A DNA stretch of 64,000 nt from CBDAPX01 sp965198725 (GTDB taxonomy: Bacteria > Pseudomonadota > Alphaproteobacteria > Rhodobacterales > Rhodobacteraceae), in assembly GCA_965198725.1 (NCBI GenBank), contig CBDAPX010000002.1, forward strand, positions 372,001 to 436,000. Reading direction: 5' to 3'. The stretch's first letter is position 1. Each line of letters starts with the position of its first letter. A model generated the notes under the pieces. It saw only the letters and a program-made list of their open reading frames with translations, was not told where the DNA came from and did not search any database. This document shows positions 9,400 to 17,812 of this stretch, in pieces. A program made the position numbers and the translations under genes.

Positions 9400-10051
9400 A
9401 TGTCATTGGATGTATTGGTTTTTCTAGGCTCCGTCCGGGTCAGCACACCGCCCAGGCCCGCCCGATTGGGGGAACGCGTAGCGTTGGCGATGAAGGCCCG
9501 TGTTGCCGCCGCTGGCCATAGGGCAGAGCTGATTGACCCTTTGGCCTTTGACCTTCCCGCCTCTTTCAAGCCGCACTTTGCCTATGCACCGGGGCGCGCG
9601 CCAGCCGCGCTTGATGCGCTGGCCCAACGGATCAAAGACGCAGATGGCTATGTCATGGTCAGCCCGGAATACAATCATTCGATGAGCCCGGCGCTGGCCG
9701 ATCTGCTGAACCATTTCGGCAGTTCATTGTTTTCGTACAAACCGTCGGTCATCGCCACCTATTCGGCAGGTCAATGGGGCGGCGCACAGGCGGCGATCAA
9801 TATGCGCAGCTTTCTGTCCGAACTGGGCTGTTTGCCTGTATCTGCCATGATCCACGTCCCCAAGGCGCAAGAGGTTTTTGATGCGGAAGGCGGTTATTTG
9901 GATGGCATCGATGCGGGGGCGATGGTCCGGGTATCTGGGCCGGGCGATTGATCAATTGACGTTTTGGGCCAAAGCGGCTGCGCATCAGCGCAGTGTTGCG
10001 GACACGCCTGCTGCGTTCCAAAAAGATCCGTCCCAGCGCAATGCCCCCTGA
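9400..10051 (+). pseudogene. NAD(P)H-dependent FMN reductase, +1 frameshift near the 3' end
   Basis: The frame from ATG 9400 (GACGGAGG six bases upstream) encodes a flavodoxin-like FMN reductase: DVLVFLGSVR, then MVSPEYNHSMSPALADLLNHF (the SPEYN flavin motif), then YSAGQWGGAQAA. The frame reads into an early TGA at 9949-9951, ending in VRVSGPGD. In the next frame, starting at CGA 9920, 43 codons read RWSGYLGRAIDQLTFWAKAA and on to a TGA at 10049-10051, which is the amphipathic C-terminal helix expected of this family. Removing one G from the run GGGGG at 9915-9919 restores a 216-residue protein. It may be a true mutation or a homopolymer error. Confidence 0.82.
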
Positions 10052-10107
10052 CGTGCAAAGCGTGGGCGCGCTAAGCAGGGTCGAAGCGATTTGATCTGAG
10101 GAAACCA

Positions 10108-10434
10108 ATGTCCGACCCGTTGCAAGAAGAGCTGCGCGCGCTGCGCAAAGAGATTGAAACCTTCAACGGGCACAAGTTCGTCAAAGTGCAAAACAGTTTG
10201 CCGCGGATGCTGTTCCAGGCGGTCTTGCGTGGCATGGCTGTGGGGCTTGGCACCGTGGTGGGGGCCTCTATCCTTGTGTCGCTGTTCCTGTACATGCTGC
10301 GCCAGATCGACTTTGTACCGATCATCGGCGACTGGGCCAATCAGATCCAGCAAGAGATCAGCGCGACGAGCGGGATCAATTCGCTTGGGGAAAACGCAGA
10401 TGGTGCTGAGCCAGAAGCGCCAGCGTCAGAATAA
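10108..10434 (+). CDS. DUF5665 domain-containing membrane protein
   Basis: A 108-residue protein with a charged N-terminus (ELRALRKEIETFNGHKF), one hydrophobic segment at about residues 45-70 (AVGLGTVVGASILVSLFLYM) and a short amphipathic region VPIIGDWANQIQ. This arrangement is that of DUF5665, a small single-pass inner-membrane family of unknown role. The C-terminal tail is acidic and low in complexity. It follows the broken FMN reductase and converges with the next gene, leaving a 2-base gap. Confidence 0.72.
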   Translation: MSDPLQEELRALRKEIETFNGHKFVKVQNSLPRMLFQAVLRGMAVGLGTVVGASILVSLFLYMLRQIDFVPIIGDWANQIQQEISATSGINSLGENADGAEPEAPASE

Positions 10435-10436
10435 GA

Positions 10437-10868
10437 TCAGACGCTGGGCGCTTGCGTACAGTCGCGGAATTTCTGCACCTCGGGTGCCGCGCCATTCAGC
10501 GATACGGACACGGATTGTGCGCCTAGAGCGGCAACGGCTGTATCGTTGAACTGTAACCCGTTCAGAACATTGCCAAAGCCGCTGTCGCGCACCGTCAAAT
10601 CCGAACCGTTCAGCCCCTGACGGTCCGTGGTGATCGTGAGCGCCCGCGCGCCGATAAACGACATGGAAAAAACCGGTGCGGGGGTCCAACTGCCGTCCGG
10701 CAGGGTCACTGTGATGCTGTATTCCGGGATGACCGGGTCATAGGTCAGCCGCATCGCCCCATCGGCTTCGGTATGTTCCAGAATGCAAATCGCCCCGCTT
10801 TTGGCTTCCCACGCCGCACACGGCAAAGCCATGGCGCAGAGCAAGACAACAGCGAGGCGAAGCTTCAT
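10437..10868 (-). CDS. exported protein of unknown function
   Basis: A 143-residue protein beginning MKLRLAVVLLCAMALPCAA, a Sec signal peptide. The mature part has two well-spaced cysteines (AICILEH near its start and RDCTQA near its end) that could form a disulfide, and predicted beta strands such as YSITVTLPDGSW and SVSVSLNG. I recognise it only as a conserved hypothetical of Rhodobacterales. ATG 10868 is preferred over an in-frame TTG at 10877. It starts 5 bases after the stop codon of the glycine-zipper gene, so the two are probably cotranscribed. Confidence 0.65.
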   Translation of the reverse strand: MKLRLAVVLLCAMALPCAAWEAKSGAICILEHTEADGAMRLTYDPVIPEYSITVTLPDGSWTPAPVFSMSFIGARALTITTDRQGLNGSDLTVRDSGFGNVLNGLQFNDTAVAALGAQSVSVSLNGAAPEVQKFRDCTQAPSV

Positions 10869-10873
10869 TCTGA

Positions 10874-11245
10874 TCAACCGACCACGTTATAGCCGCGTCC
10901 GCGCATGCAGTTGCGGATGATCTGTTCGCGCTCGCGCTGCAGGTCCAAACCGGCCGCTGCGCCACCAACAACAGCACCGACAATGGCGGCGTCCCGAACG
11001 TTATTGCCGGAATTGTCGATGATGGCCGTGCCTGCGGCTGCGGCACCGGCGCCCGTGGCAACGGTTCCAGCAGCGCGACTGTCGAGACCTTGTGACGCGG
11101 CCAACTGTTGGCAGGCAAAAAGATCATTGCTGTAATTCGGACCGACCGGGCCATCGATAACCGGCTGATAATTCGCACCAGTATTGGGACAGGCCGAAGC
11201 AAGTGCGAGAGCCGGCAGAGCAACAATCAGGGCAAGACGGGTCAT
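10874..11245 (-). CDS. glycine-zipper envelope protein, possible lipoprotein
   Basis: A 123-residue protein with a short signal sequence MTRLALIVALPALALASAC. The SAC end is a weak lipobox, so lipid attachment at Cys19 is possible but not certain. The centre holds small-residue repeats AGTVATGAGAAAAGTAI and AIVGAVVGGAAAG typical of glycine-zipper outer-membrane or envelope proteins. The C-terminus QREREQIIRNCMRGRGYNV is a recurrent ending in these proteins. It heads a two-gene minus-strand unit with the exported protein downstream. The gene is preceded by a 258-base intergenic region. Confidence 0.7.
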   Translation of the reverse strand: MTRLALIVALPALALASACPNTGANYQPVIDGPVGPNYSNDLFACQQLAASQGLDSRAAGTVATGAGAAAAGTAIIDNSGNNVRDAAIVGAVVGGAAAGLDLQREREQIIRNCMRGRGYNVVG

Positions 11246-11503
11246 AAGATAAGGTCCTTTCTGAAAAATCGGTCACCCGATGGTATCCGGGCGCCAGTGC
11301 AATCCTTGCCAAGATGCGCTGTTTTGAGCCCGTCGCGCAAGGGTAGGCTGCGGGCCTCGGACAAAATCCGCGAACGGGATTTCCAAACTGGCCTGCGTTC
11401 ATCCTGACGATTTAGTGAGGCCGACTGTCCTGGACGCTGGTTGAAAACCAAAGGTTTGTCCTTACGTCATCCTGAGTAAAACAGTCATGAAAGGACCAGT
11501 TTG
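11246..11503. other. divergent intergenic region
   Basis: About 258 bases between the glycine-zipper gene (minus) and the zinc-ribbon gene (plus). It must contain both promoters, but I see no convincing -35/-10 pair, palindrome or RNA gene in it. AAGGACCAG just before position 11504 is the ribosome binding site of the plus-strand gene. Confidence 0.4.
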
Positions 11504-11758
11504 ATGAAATGCCCGATCGACGGCACAGCTCTTGTGATTGCAGACCGCCAAGGGGTTGAGATCGACTATTGCCCAACCTGCCGGGGTGTCTGGCTGGACC
11601 GGGGCGAGTTGGACAAAATCATCGACCGGTCCTCGACCTATTCCGCGCAGCCCGAAGCCTATGAGGCCGAATATGCCGAAGCGCCCACACGCGAGCGGCG
11701 TCAGAAAAAGCGCAAAGGCGGCGCGTTTGATTTCATCGAAGATATCTTCGATTTTTAA
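11504..11758 (+). CDS. TFIIB-type zinc-ribbon protein
   Basis: An 84-residue cytoplasmic protein. The first 45 residues carry the zf-TFIIB pattern: MKCPIDG, then IDYCPTCRGVWLDRGELDKI. The CxxC at the second site and the first Cys form a probable zinc ribbon. The remainder is a charged linker (RERRQKKRKGG) and a short tail AFDFIEDIFDF. The molecular role of this bacterial family is not known. ATG 11504 is preferred to the TTG immediately upstream. It converges on uvrB. Confidence 0.8.
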   Translation: MKCPIDGTALVIADRQGVEIDYCPTCRGVWLDRGELDKIIDRSSTYSAQPEAYEAEYAEAPTRERRQKKRKGGAFDFIEDIFDF

Positions 11759-11787
11759 GGCAACCCACGTGGGCTAGATCGCGTAAC

Positions 11788-13986
11788 CTACCGCTTGCGC
11801 CGCTTCACGTTCCCGCCCCGTTGCCCGGGGCGGCCTGCGGTGGAGCGGCCTTTTGATTTGACCGCCTGTTCAGAGGCTTTTTCGACCGCGTATTGGCGGG
11901 CCATCGGGTCGTCTGCAACGGCGAGGTCGACCGCTTCGAGGCGTTTGATCTCATCGCGCAGGCGTGCCGCCTCTTCGAATTCAAGGTTCTCGGCGGCTTT
12001 GCGCATGTCCGTGCGCAGGCCGTCCAGAACCGCCTCGAGATTGCCGCCATGCAAGGGCTTGTCGATCGTGGCGGTCACGCGCGACATGTCGGTGTCGCCT
12101 TCGTAAAGACCGGCCAGCACATCCTCGACGTTCTTTTTGACCGTTTCGGGGGTGATCCCATGCTCTTCGTTATAGGCCATCTGTTTGGCCCGGCGTCGAT
12201 TGGTTTCGGCCAGCGCGCGTTCCATGGAACCGGTCATCCGGTCCGCATACATGATCACGCGCCCATCCGCATTCCGAGCGGCACGGCCAATGGTCTGCAC
12301 CAGAGAGGTTTCCGAGCGCAGGAACCCTTCCTTGTCCGCGTCCAGAATGGCCACCAGGCCACATTCGGGAATGTCGAGCCCTTCGCGCAGTAGGTTTATG
12401 CCGACCAGCACGTCAAACGCACCGAGGCGTAGGTCGCGCAGAATCTCGATCCGTTCCAGCGTGTCGATATCAGAATGCATGTAACGGACCTTGATGCCCT
12501 GTTCGTGCAGGTATTCAGTCAGGTCCTCTGCCATGCGCTTGGTCAACGTGGTGACCAGCGTGCGGTATCCGTTCGCCGACACTTTGCGGACCTCGTCCAG
12601 CAAATCATCCACCTGCATTTCAACCGGGCGGATTTCCACCTCTGGATCCAACAGGCCGGTGGGTCGGATCACCTGTTCGGTGAAAACACCGCCGGATTGG
12701 TCCAATTCCCAAGCCGCCGGGGTGGCCGAAACAAAGACCGACTGCGGGCGCATCGCATCCCATTCCTCGAACTTGAGCGGACGGTTGTCCATGCAAGAAG
12801 GCAGGCGGAACCCGTGTTCGGCCAGCGTGAACTTGCGGCGATAGTCGCCTTTGTACATGCCGCCGATCTGCGGGACCGAGACATGGCTTTCATCGGCAAA
12901 GACGATGGCGTGATCGGGAATGAACTCGAACAGGGTCGGGGGCGGCTCACCGGGCGCGCGACCGGTGAGGTAGCGCGAATAGTTCTCAATTCCGTTGCAG
13001 ACGCCTGTAGCCTCGAGCATCTCCAGATCAAAATTGGTCCGCTGTTCCAGACGCTGCGCTTCCAACAGCTTGCCTTCCCCGACCAGTTGATCCAGCCGGA
13101 TGCGCAGCTCTTTCTTGATGTTGATCATCGCCTGGTTCATCGTCGGTTTGGGCGTCACATAGTGGGAATTCGCATAGACCCGGATACGCTCCATCTTGTC
13201 GGCTTTTTCGCCGGTCAGCGGATCGAATTCCGTGATCGTTTCCAATTCTTCGCCAAAGAAGGACAGTTTCCAGGCCCGGTCTTCGAGGTGGGCAGGCCAG
13301 ATTTCAAGGGAATCGCCCCGCACCCGAAAAGATCCCCGTTGAAAGGCCTGATCGTTGCGCCGGTATTGTTGCGCCACAAGGTCGGCGATCACCTGGCGCT
13401 GATCATAAAGCCCGCCGGCCTTCAGATCTTGGGTCATTGCCCCATAGGTTTCGACCGACCCGATACCATAAATGCAGGATACCGATGCCACGATGATCAC
13501 GTCGTCACGTTCCAGAAGCGCGCGCGTGGCCGAGTGGCGCATCCGGTCAATCTGTTCGTTGATCTGGCTCTCTTTCTCGATGTAGGTATCAGAGCGCGGC
13601 ACATAGGCTTCGGGCTGATAATAGTCATAGTAGCTGACAAAGTATTCGACCGCGTTTTCCGGGAAGAACCCTTTGAATTCGCCGTATAATTGGGCCGCGA
13701 GTGTCTTGTTCGGGGCAAGGATAATGGCCGGGCGCTGGGTTTCTTCGATGACCTTGGCCATGGTAAAGGTTTTACCGGTCCCGGTTGCCCCCAAAAGAAC
13801 CTGATCCCGTTCGCCATCCCTGACGCCTTGGGCCAGTTCGGTGATCGCCGTCGGTTGATCCCCGGCAGGCGAAAACTCGGTATGCATCTTGAACGACACA
13901 CCGCCTTCCAGCTTTTCGCGGATGCGGACGTCTTCGGCGGCGTGGGTCAACGCGGTTTCGGTCTTGTCAGAATGGGCATAAGGCAT
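11788..13986 (-). CDS. uvrB: excinuclease ABC subunit B
   Basis: DNA helicase-like subunit of the UvrABC nucleotide excision repair complex, about 732 residues. Visible signatures are FSPAGDQPTAI, Walker A GATGTGKT, the beta-hairpin region YYDYYQPEAYVPRSDTYIEK, DESHVSVPQ, LREGLDIPE, QTIGRAARN and a C-terminal UVR motif ENLEFEEAARLRDEIKRLE that binds UvrC. A basic tail (RGGNVKRRKR) follows. ATG 13986 gives MPYAHSDKTET; the frame is open a further 19 codons but without a better start. It is monocistronic as far as can be seen. No SOS box was identified by eye in the 211 bases upstream. Confidence 0.97.
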   Translation of the reverse strand: MPYAHSDKTETALTHAAEDVRIREKLEGGVSFKMHTEFSPAGDQPTAITELAQGVRDGERDQVLLGATGTGKTFTMAKVIEETQRPAIILAPNKTLAAQLYGEFKGFFPENAVEYFVSYYDYYQPEAYVPRSDTYIEKESQINEQIDRMRHSATRALLERDDVIIVASVSCIYGIGSVETYGAMTQDLKAGGLYDQRQVIADLVAQQYRRNDQAFQRGSFRVRGDSLEIWPAHLEDRAWKLSFFGEELETITEFDPLTGEKADKMERIRVYANSHYVTPKPTMNQAMINIKKELRIRLDQLVGEGKLLEAQRLEQRTNFDLEMLEATGVCNGIENYSRYLTGRAPGEPPPTLFEFIPDHAIVFADESHVSVPQIGGMYKGDYRRKFTLAEHGFRLPSCMDNRPLKFEEWDAMRPQSVFVSATPAAWELDQSGGVFTEQVIRPTGLLDPEVEIRPVEMQVDDLLDEVRKVSANGYRTLVTTLTKRMAEDLTEYLHEQGIKVRYMHSDIDTLERIEILRDLRLGAFDVLVGINLLREGLDIPECGLVAILDADKEGFLRSETSLVQTIGRAARNADGRVIMYADRMTGSMERALAETNRRRAKQMAYNEEHGITPETVKKNVEDVLAGLYEGDTDMSRVTATIDKPLHGGNLEAVLDGLRTDMRKAAENLEFEEAARLRDEIKRLEAVDLAVADDPMARQYAVEKASEQAVKSKGRSTAGRPGQRGGNVKRRKR

Positions 13987-14197
13987 GGCAGAGGTCCTGT
14001 CGGGCGATGCGGCATAGGTAATGTCACCAGCGCCTCGGGGCAAATGCGATCCTGTCAGGGGGTGTCAGGAGGGTTCGTATCTATCTATCGTTGCCGGTGT
14101 CTCAACAATGACTGGTCACGGCCATAATTTGTCCTTGGTTCAATGATACCGTGCCCAAAATGGCGCGAAACGCGCCGTCAGGCAAAGAGCAGGTCCA

Positions 14198-15253
14198 GTG
14201 GCCTACATATCGGAGATCAAAGCGCGAAATGATCCGAGCAACGCGTCGGATTATGTCGAGGTCGTCATCGGCCCGACCGAAGACGTGTCCGATTTCCAGA
14301 TCACAATCTACAATGTCAACGGAACGGTTCAAACTACTCTCAATGTCAGCGATTTCCCGGTGTCATCAGTCACGGCGAATGGCAGTTCAGTGTACCGGTT
14401 GAGCACGTTCGTCAGCGAGGGATCACGACCGGGCAGCAATGCCGGGGTGGCGTTGGTGAACAACGGTGCGGCCGAACAGTTCTTTGCCGTCGGCAATGCT
14501 ACCCTGACGGCGACTGAAGGTCCCGCTGACGGGTTATCGGCAACTGGTGTCGGGCTTTCGGTTGCGGGAGACTCTCATTTCTTCTCTTCGAATGGCACGT
14601 ACCAAGGGACTGATTCGTCAACGCCTGGGGTCATTTGTTTTACGCCAGGGGCCTCTGTGGTTTGTGCCGACGGGCCGCGCGCGGTCGAAAAGCTGCGACC
14701 GGGTGATCAGGTGCTGACCCGAGACAGCGGCATGCAAAAAGTTCTTTGGGTTGGGGCCCGACATTTGAAGGCGAACGATCTTTATCAGCGCGGCTCTCTG
14801 GCGCCTATTCTGATCCCCCAAAACAGCTTGAGTCCCGGTGTGCCTGAGAAAGACATGATGGTATCGCCGCAACACCGGTTCTTGCTGACCGGGCGCGCAC
14901 CGGATCTTTTGTTCGGAGAGCCAGAGATGTTGCTACCGGCCAAGTTTCTAACGGGACATGCCGCTATTGGCCCCGTCACGCCGGCCAAAGGTGTGACCTA
15001 TGTCCATGTTCTTTTTGAAACCCATCAATTGATCCGTGTGGATGGCACATGGACCGAGAGCTTTCAGCCGGCCAGTGCGACGCTTGAAGGTATGGATGCA
15101 GAGTGTCGCACCGAGTTGTTGGACGTGTTTCCAGAGCTGGTTACTGCCAACGGTGCCACAGATCAGTTCGGACAAGCGGTACGCAGCAGCACGCGGGCAT
15201 TTGAAGCAAAACTGGTCTTGCAGCATTTGGAGATCGGCGCGCGGTTGGGATAG
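14198..15253 (+). CDS. Hint domain-containing protein
   Basis: A 351-residue protein starting at GTG 14198. The N-terminal ~125 residues (YISEIKARNDPSNASDYVEVVIG..) resemble a lamin-tail-like beta domain. From about residue 147, VICFTPGASVVCADGPRAVEKLRPGDQVLTRDSG begins a Hint (hedgehog/intein, Hint_2) fold with the nucleophilic Cys, followed by VSPQHRFLL (the TxxH-like block) and VHVLFETHQLIRVDG. Such stand-alone Hint proteins are abundant in Rhodobacterales; they are thought to be secreted and perhaps self-cleaving, but their function is not established. No signal peptide is present, which would fit type I secretion; that is an inference. Confidence 0.85.
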   Translation: MAYISEIKARNDPSNASDYVEVVIGPTEDVSDFQITIYNVNGTVQTTLNVSDFPVSSVTANGSSVYRLSTFVSEGSRPGSNAGVALVNNGAAEQFFAVGNATLTATEGPADGLSATGVGLSVAGDSHFFSSNGTYQGTDSSTPGVICFTPGASVVCADGPRAVEKLRPGDQVLTRDSGMQKVLWVGARHLKANDLYQRGSLAPILIPQNSLSPGVPEKDMMVSPQHRFLLTGRAPDLLFGEPEMLLPAKFLTGHAAIGPVTPAKGVTYVHVLFETHQLIRVDGTWTESFQPASATLEGMDAECRTELLDVFPELVTANGATDQFGQAVRSSTRAFEAKLVLQHLEIGARLG

Positions 15254-15338
15254 CATTGGCCTGCGACGCATACGCCCTTGAAACCGGGGCGCGTGGCCGA
15301 TTAAAACAACCCATGAACGTCGGCGACGAGGACCAGTG

Positions 15339-15650
15339 ATGCGCGCACGGATTTACCAGCCAGCCAAAACCGCGATGTCTTCGGGACAGGCTAAGACCCA
15401 TCAATGGGTATTGGAATACGCCCCGGCCAGCGCACGTGAGGTTGATCCGCTGATGGGCTGGACGTCTTCGGATGATACGCAAAGTCAGGTGCGGCTGCGG
15501 TTTTCGACCAAAGAAGCAGCGCTGGACTATGCCAAGGACAAAGGCATCGATGCGCAGGTGTTTGAGCCCAAGAAGCGCAAGCCTAACATACGTGCCCGCG
15601 GGTATGGAGAGAACTTTGCCACCGATCGGCGTGGGGCTTGGACCCATTGA
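15339..15650 (+). CDS. NDUFS4-like complex I accessory subunit
   Basis: A 103-residue protein of the ETC complex I conserved region family (homologue of mitochondrial NDUFS4, 18 kDa). The order ARIYQPAKTAMSSGQAKTHQWVLEY, then DPLMGWTSSDDTQSQVRLRF, then EAALDYAKDKG and the basic ending is diagnostic. In alphaproteobacteria it is an accessory subunit on the peripheral arm of NADH:quinone oxidoreductase and is encoded away from the nuo operon, as here. A GAGGA site precedes ATG 15339. Its TGA overlaps a TTG that is a likely start of the next gene. Confidence 0.9.
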   Translation: MRARIYQPAKTAMSSGQAKTHQWVLEYAPASAREVDPLMGWTSSDDTQSQVRLRFSTKEAALDYAKDKGIDAQVFEPKKRKPNIRARGYGENFATDRRGAWTH

Positions 15651-16141
15651 CCGAAACGGCTTTGATCCTGATTGACCCCGCGGATGCGCGGGTCAGCCCG
15701 TTAATTGAGGCGCATTTTCGGCATTCCACAGCCCACTGCCCAACAACCAGCAATCATACGATGAGCGTGTCAGAAATGGCAGAGGATGGCGTTTTGCTCT
15801 TTGCCTTGCTGGACGGGCGCACAGCGATTGCCTGCGGCGGATTGAAAGATCTGGGTGATGGTCTCTTTGAAGTGAAATCCGTTCACGTGGCGGAACGTGC
15901 GCGGGGCCAAGGGCTGTCGCGTTTGGTCATGGCGCATCTGGAGGCAGAGGCGCGGACCCAAGGCGCACGGGAACTGGTTCTGGAAACCGGATCAGAGCGG
16001 TTGCCGGCCTATGACGCGGCCAGGGCGCTTTATGAACAGCTTGGCTATGCCTATTGCGGGCCGATCCCGGGCTATGATGTCGACCCCGACAGCGCCTTTA
16101 TGCGCTTGCCGCTTGAACAGGCCGTCGAAACCCCGCAATAA
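15647..16141 (+). CDS. GNAT family N-acetyltransferase
   Basis: A 164-residue acetyl-CoA-dependent acetyltransferase. The core KSVHVAERARGQGLSRLVMAHLEAEA contains the R-x-x-G-x-G acetyl-CoA pyrophosphate loop, followed by the C-terminal ALYEQLGYAYCGPIPGY. The substrate is unknown. Several starts are possible: TTG 15647, which overlaps the previous stop codon (TTGA), gives MTETALILIDPADARV; TTG 15638 adds three residues. The overlap argues for translational coupling with the complex I subunit gene. It is the last intact core gene before the insertion-sequence zone. Confidence 0.85.
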   Translation: MTETALILIDPADARVSPLIEAHFRHSTAHCPTTSNHTMSVSEMAEDGVLLFALLDGRTAIACGGLKDLGDGLFEVKSVHVAERARGQGLSRLVMAHLEAEARTQGARELVLETGSERLPAYDAARALYEQLGYAYCGPIPGYDVDPDSAFMRLPLEQAVETPQ

Positions 16142-16149
16142 GGGCGTAA

Positions 16150-16188
16150 GCGGTCCCTTAGCTCAACTTTAGAGAGCAACTGATTAAT
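16150..16188 (+). repeat. tRNA-Arg 5'-end remnant
   Basis: GCGGTCCCTTAGCTCA (16150-16165) is identical to the first 14 bases of the tRNA-Arg(TCT) gene (minus strand, from 17889) plus the two bases before it. After a diverged 7-base D-loop the AGAGCAA of the D-arm is again the same, at the same spacing. The anticodon and T arms are absent, so it cannot be a functional tRNA. It lies in the opposite orientation to the real gene, with IS copy 1 between them. Confidence 0.6.
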
Positions 16189-16313
16189 AAGCTTAGGGTT
16201 ATTCATTGGATTTTATCATAATCTCAAGGCGTTAGAGCCTGATATCTCATTCGGTTTCAGCGAGCAATACGCGATTCCCGGCGGAAAGCTCTTTTTGGAG
16301 CTCATTCAACCAC

Positions 16314-16467
16314 TTATTTGTTGGTGCTATTCGACAAGTTCGGAGCGCTGAGCCGCAGCAGAGCCAGCCTACCCAAAACTTCTCCTAAATAGTGATCCGC
16401 GTAACGTCGTTTTTCATCGGCTAAGTCTGGAAGTGCCTGGCTGGCGAACGATTTGGCTTTGTCGTTA
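16314..16467 (-). pseudogene. C-terminal remnant of an unidentified ORF cut by the IS
   Basis: On the minus strand an open frame enters from the IS boundary and reads DKAKSFASQALPDLADEKRR, then YADHYLGEVLGRLALLRLS, to a TAA at 16314-16316, about 51 codons. It has protein-like composition and would be the C-terminus of a gene severed by IS copy 1. I cannot name a family. It could also be a chance open frame. Confidence 0.25.
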
Positions 16468-16508
16468 TGAACCGCCCCAGTTTTGGCGGAGACTATTGAG
16501 TTCGTATT

Positions 16509-17408
16509 TCAAGCTGCGATTTTGTCTGACTTCAAGGCTTCTTCGTATCTCTCCTCGGCTTCGATTGGCGTGATGTACCCGAGTGGTTCAAGCAGGCGCT
16601 CTTTGTTGAACCAGTCCACCCATAGCAGGGTTTCCCATTCGACCTGATCCTTGGACTTCCACGGACCTAGTTGATTGATGACTTCGGTTTTGAAGAGGCC
16701 GATGATCGTCTCAGCCAGTGCATTGTCATAGCTGTCACCAACGCTGCCGACGGATGGCTCCAGCCCAGCATCGGCCAACCGTTCTGTGTACTTGATCAAC
16801 ACGTATTGGCTGCCGCGATCTGAATGATGGATCAGTTTCTCAGCGGGTCTGCGTGCGTGGATCGCCTGTTCAAGCGCATCTAAGACAAACTGCGTGTCCT
16901 GCGTTGTTGATGCCTTCCAGCCCACAATCCGGTTCGCGAAGGTATCAATGACGAACGCCACATAGACGAACCCGCGCCAGGTCGAGACGAACGTAAAGTC
17001 GGACACCCACAGTTCGTTCGGCATTGAAGCCCTGAACTGGCGATTGACCTTGTCCAGCGGGCATTGATCCGCAGGTTGACCACAGGTGGTTTTGACCTTC
17101 TTTCCGCGCCGGACGCCTTGAATGCTAAGCTGGCGCATCAACCGTTCTACAGTGCAGCGAGCAATATCAATCTTCTCGCGATTCATCGCGTGCCATAGTT
17201 TGCGTGCGCCATAGACAGAACGGTTCTTCTCCCAAACATCCTTCATCGTTTTGCGCAGAAACTCATCCCGCTTGGCCCGGTCCGAGGCACGGTCGGGATC
17301 ACGCTCGATGGCAATGCGTTTATAGAACGTCGAAGGAGCAATCTGGAGAACTCTACAGATCGGCTCGACCCCATGCGCCCCACGATGATCCTTGATGAAG
17401 GCAATCAT
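16509..17408 (-). CDS. IS3-family transposase OrfB (copy 1)
   Basis: A 299-residue DDE integrase-core transposase. An N-terminal HTH_21 region (VYGARKLWHAMNRE..CTVERLMRQL) precedes the rve core. Catalytic residues lie in WVSDFTFV (first D), HHSDRGSQY (second D) and NALAETIIGLFKTE (E). The ATG overlaps the orfA stop as ATGA, so it may be made by termination-reinitiation or as an OrfAB fusion by frameshifting; no A6G slippery run is seen at the junction. It has Leu instead of Ser after SQYV, relative to the other copies. It appears complete and possibly active. Confidence 0.93.
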   Translation of the reverse strand: MIAFIKDHRGAHGVEPICRVLQIAPSTFYKRIAIERDPDRASDRAKRDEFLRKTMKDVWEKNRSVYGARKLWHAMNREKIDIARCTVERLMRQLSIQGVRRGKKVKTTCGQPADQCPLDKVNRQFRASMPNELWVSDFTFVSTWRGFVYVAFVIDTFANRIVGWKASTTQDTQFVLDALEQAIHARRPAEKLIHHSDRGSQYVLIKYTERLADAGLEPSVGSVGDSYDNALAETIIGLFKTEVINQLGPWKSKDQVEWETLLWVDWFNKERLLEPLGYITPIEAEERYEEALKSDKIAA

Positions 17409-17737
17409 TTGCGGAATGGGCGGTCGAGCTCCGCCTGAGCAAAATAAGCAGATGCCTTCTTCAGGATCTCATTTGCCTGACGCAACTGCCGGTTCTCGCG
17501 CTCAAGTTCTTTGATGCGATCCCGCTCTGCAGAGGTCACGCCATCGCGTTTGCCGGTATCCGCCTCGTGTTGCTTGACCCAGATACGAAGGCTGTCTCTG
17601 CTGCACCCAACCTTCTGAGAGATCGACAAAAGTGCTGCCGATCTGCTCGTGTATTCGCTCTCGTGATCCAAGACCATCCGCACCGCTCGTGCGCGCAATT
17701 CCTCTGGATAACGTGTTCCGTTCTTTGTCTTTCCCAT
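17405..17737 (-). CDS. IS3-family transposase OrfA (copy 1)
   Basis: A 110-residue DNA-binding protein with an N-terminal helix-turn-helix (YPEELRARAVRMVLDHESEY.. SISQKVGCSRDSLRIWVKQ) and a C-terminal leucine-zipper-like helix (RIKELERENRQLRQANEILKK). It binds the IS ends and, as the N-terminal part of an OrfAB product, supports transposition. Its stop overlaps the start of orfB by four bases. It is identical in sequence to the OrfA of the other two copies. Confidence 0.93.
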   Translation of the reverse strand: MGKTKNGTRYPEELRARAVRMVLDHESEYTSRSAALLSISQKVGCSRDSLRIWVKQHEADTGKRDGVTSAERDRIKELERENRQLRQANEILKKASAYFAQAELDRPFRK

Positions 17738-17812
17738 GACCCAGTATCCTTACTTCTGGGTCTCCGGCAAACAAGGGGTGCTTCATTCCTTGGAGCTCCC
17801 GCAACGAACAAC

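Larger units (their letters stand above)
16142..16467. other. gene-poor junction region left of IS copy 1
   Basis: A 326-base stretch, AT-richer than the preceding genes, with no complete gene. It contains a 16-base copy of the tRNA-Arg 5' end at 16150-16165 and, on the minus strand, an open frame that runs into the IS from 16314. The rest shows nothing I recognise. It looks like debris of an earlier insertion. Confidence 0.5.
16468..17785 (-). mobile_element. IS3-family insertion sequence, copy 1 (1318 bp)
   Basis: The ends are set by comparing three copies in the window. All begin with TGAACCGCCCCAG on the plus strand and end with a sequence whose reverse complement starts TGAAGCGCCCC (TGAAGCACCCC here), giving imperfect terminal inverted repeats of about 11 bases. 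It contains overlapping orfA and orfB. The flanking triplets differ (TTA left, TTC right), so no target-site duplication is visible. Copy 1 differs from copies 2 and 3 at a few positions, including one Lys-to-Asn and one Ser-to-Leu change in OrfB. Confidence 0.9.

Noticed and set aside
12475..13689. 404-codon open frame on the plus strand
   Set aside because: Antisense shadow of uvrB; no start signal and no recognisable domain.
16150..16188. A second functional tRNA-Arg
   Set aside because: Only the acceptor 5' strand and D-arm are present; no anticodon or T-arm can be folded.
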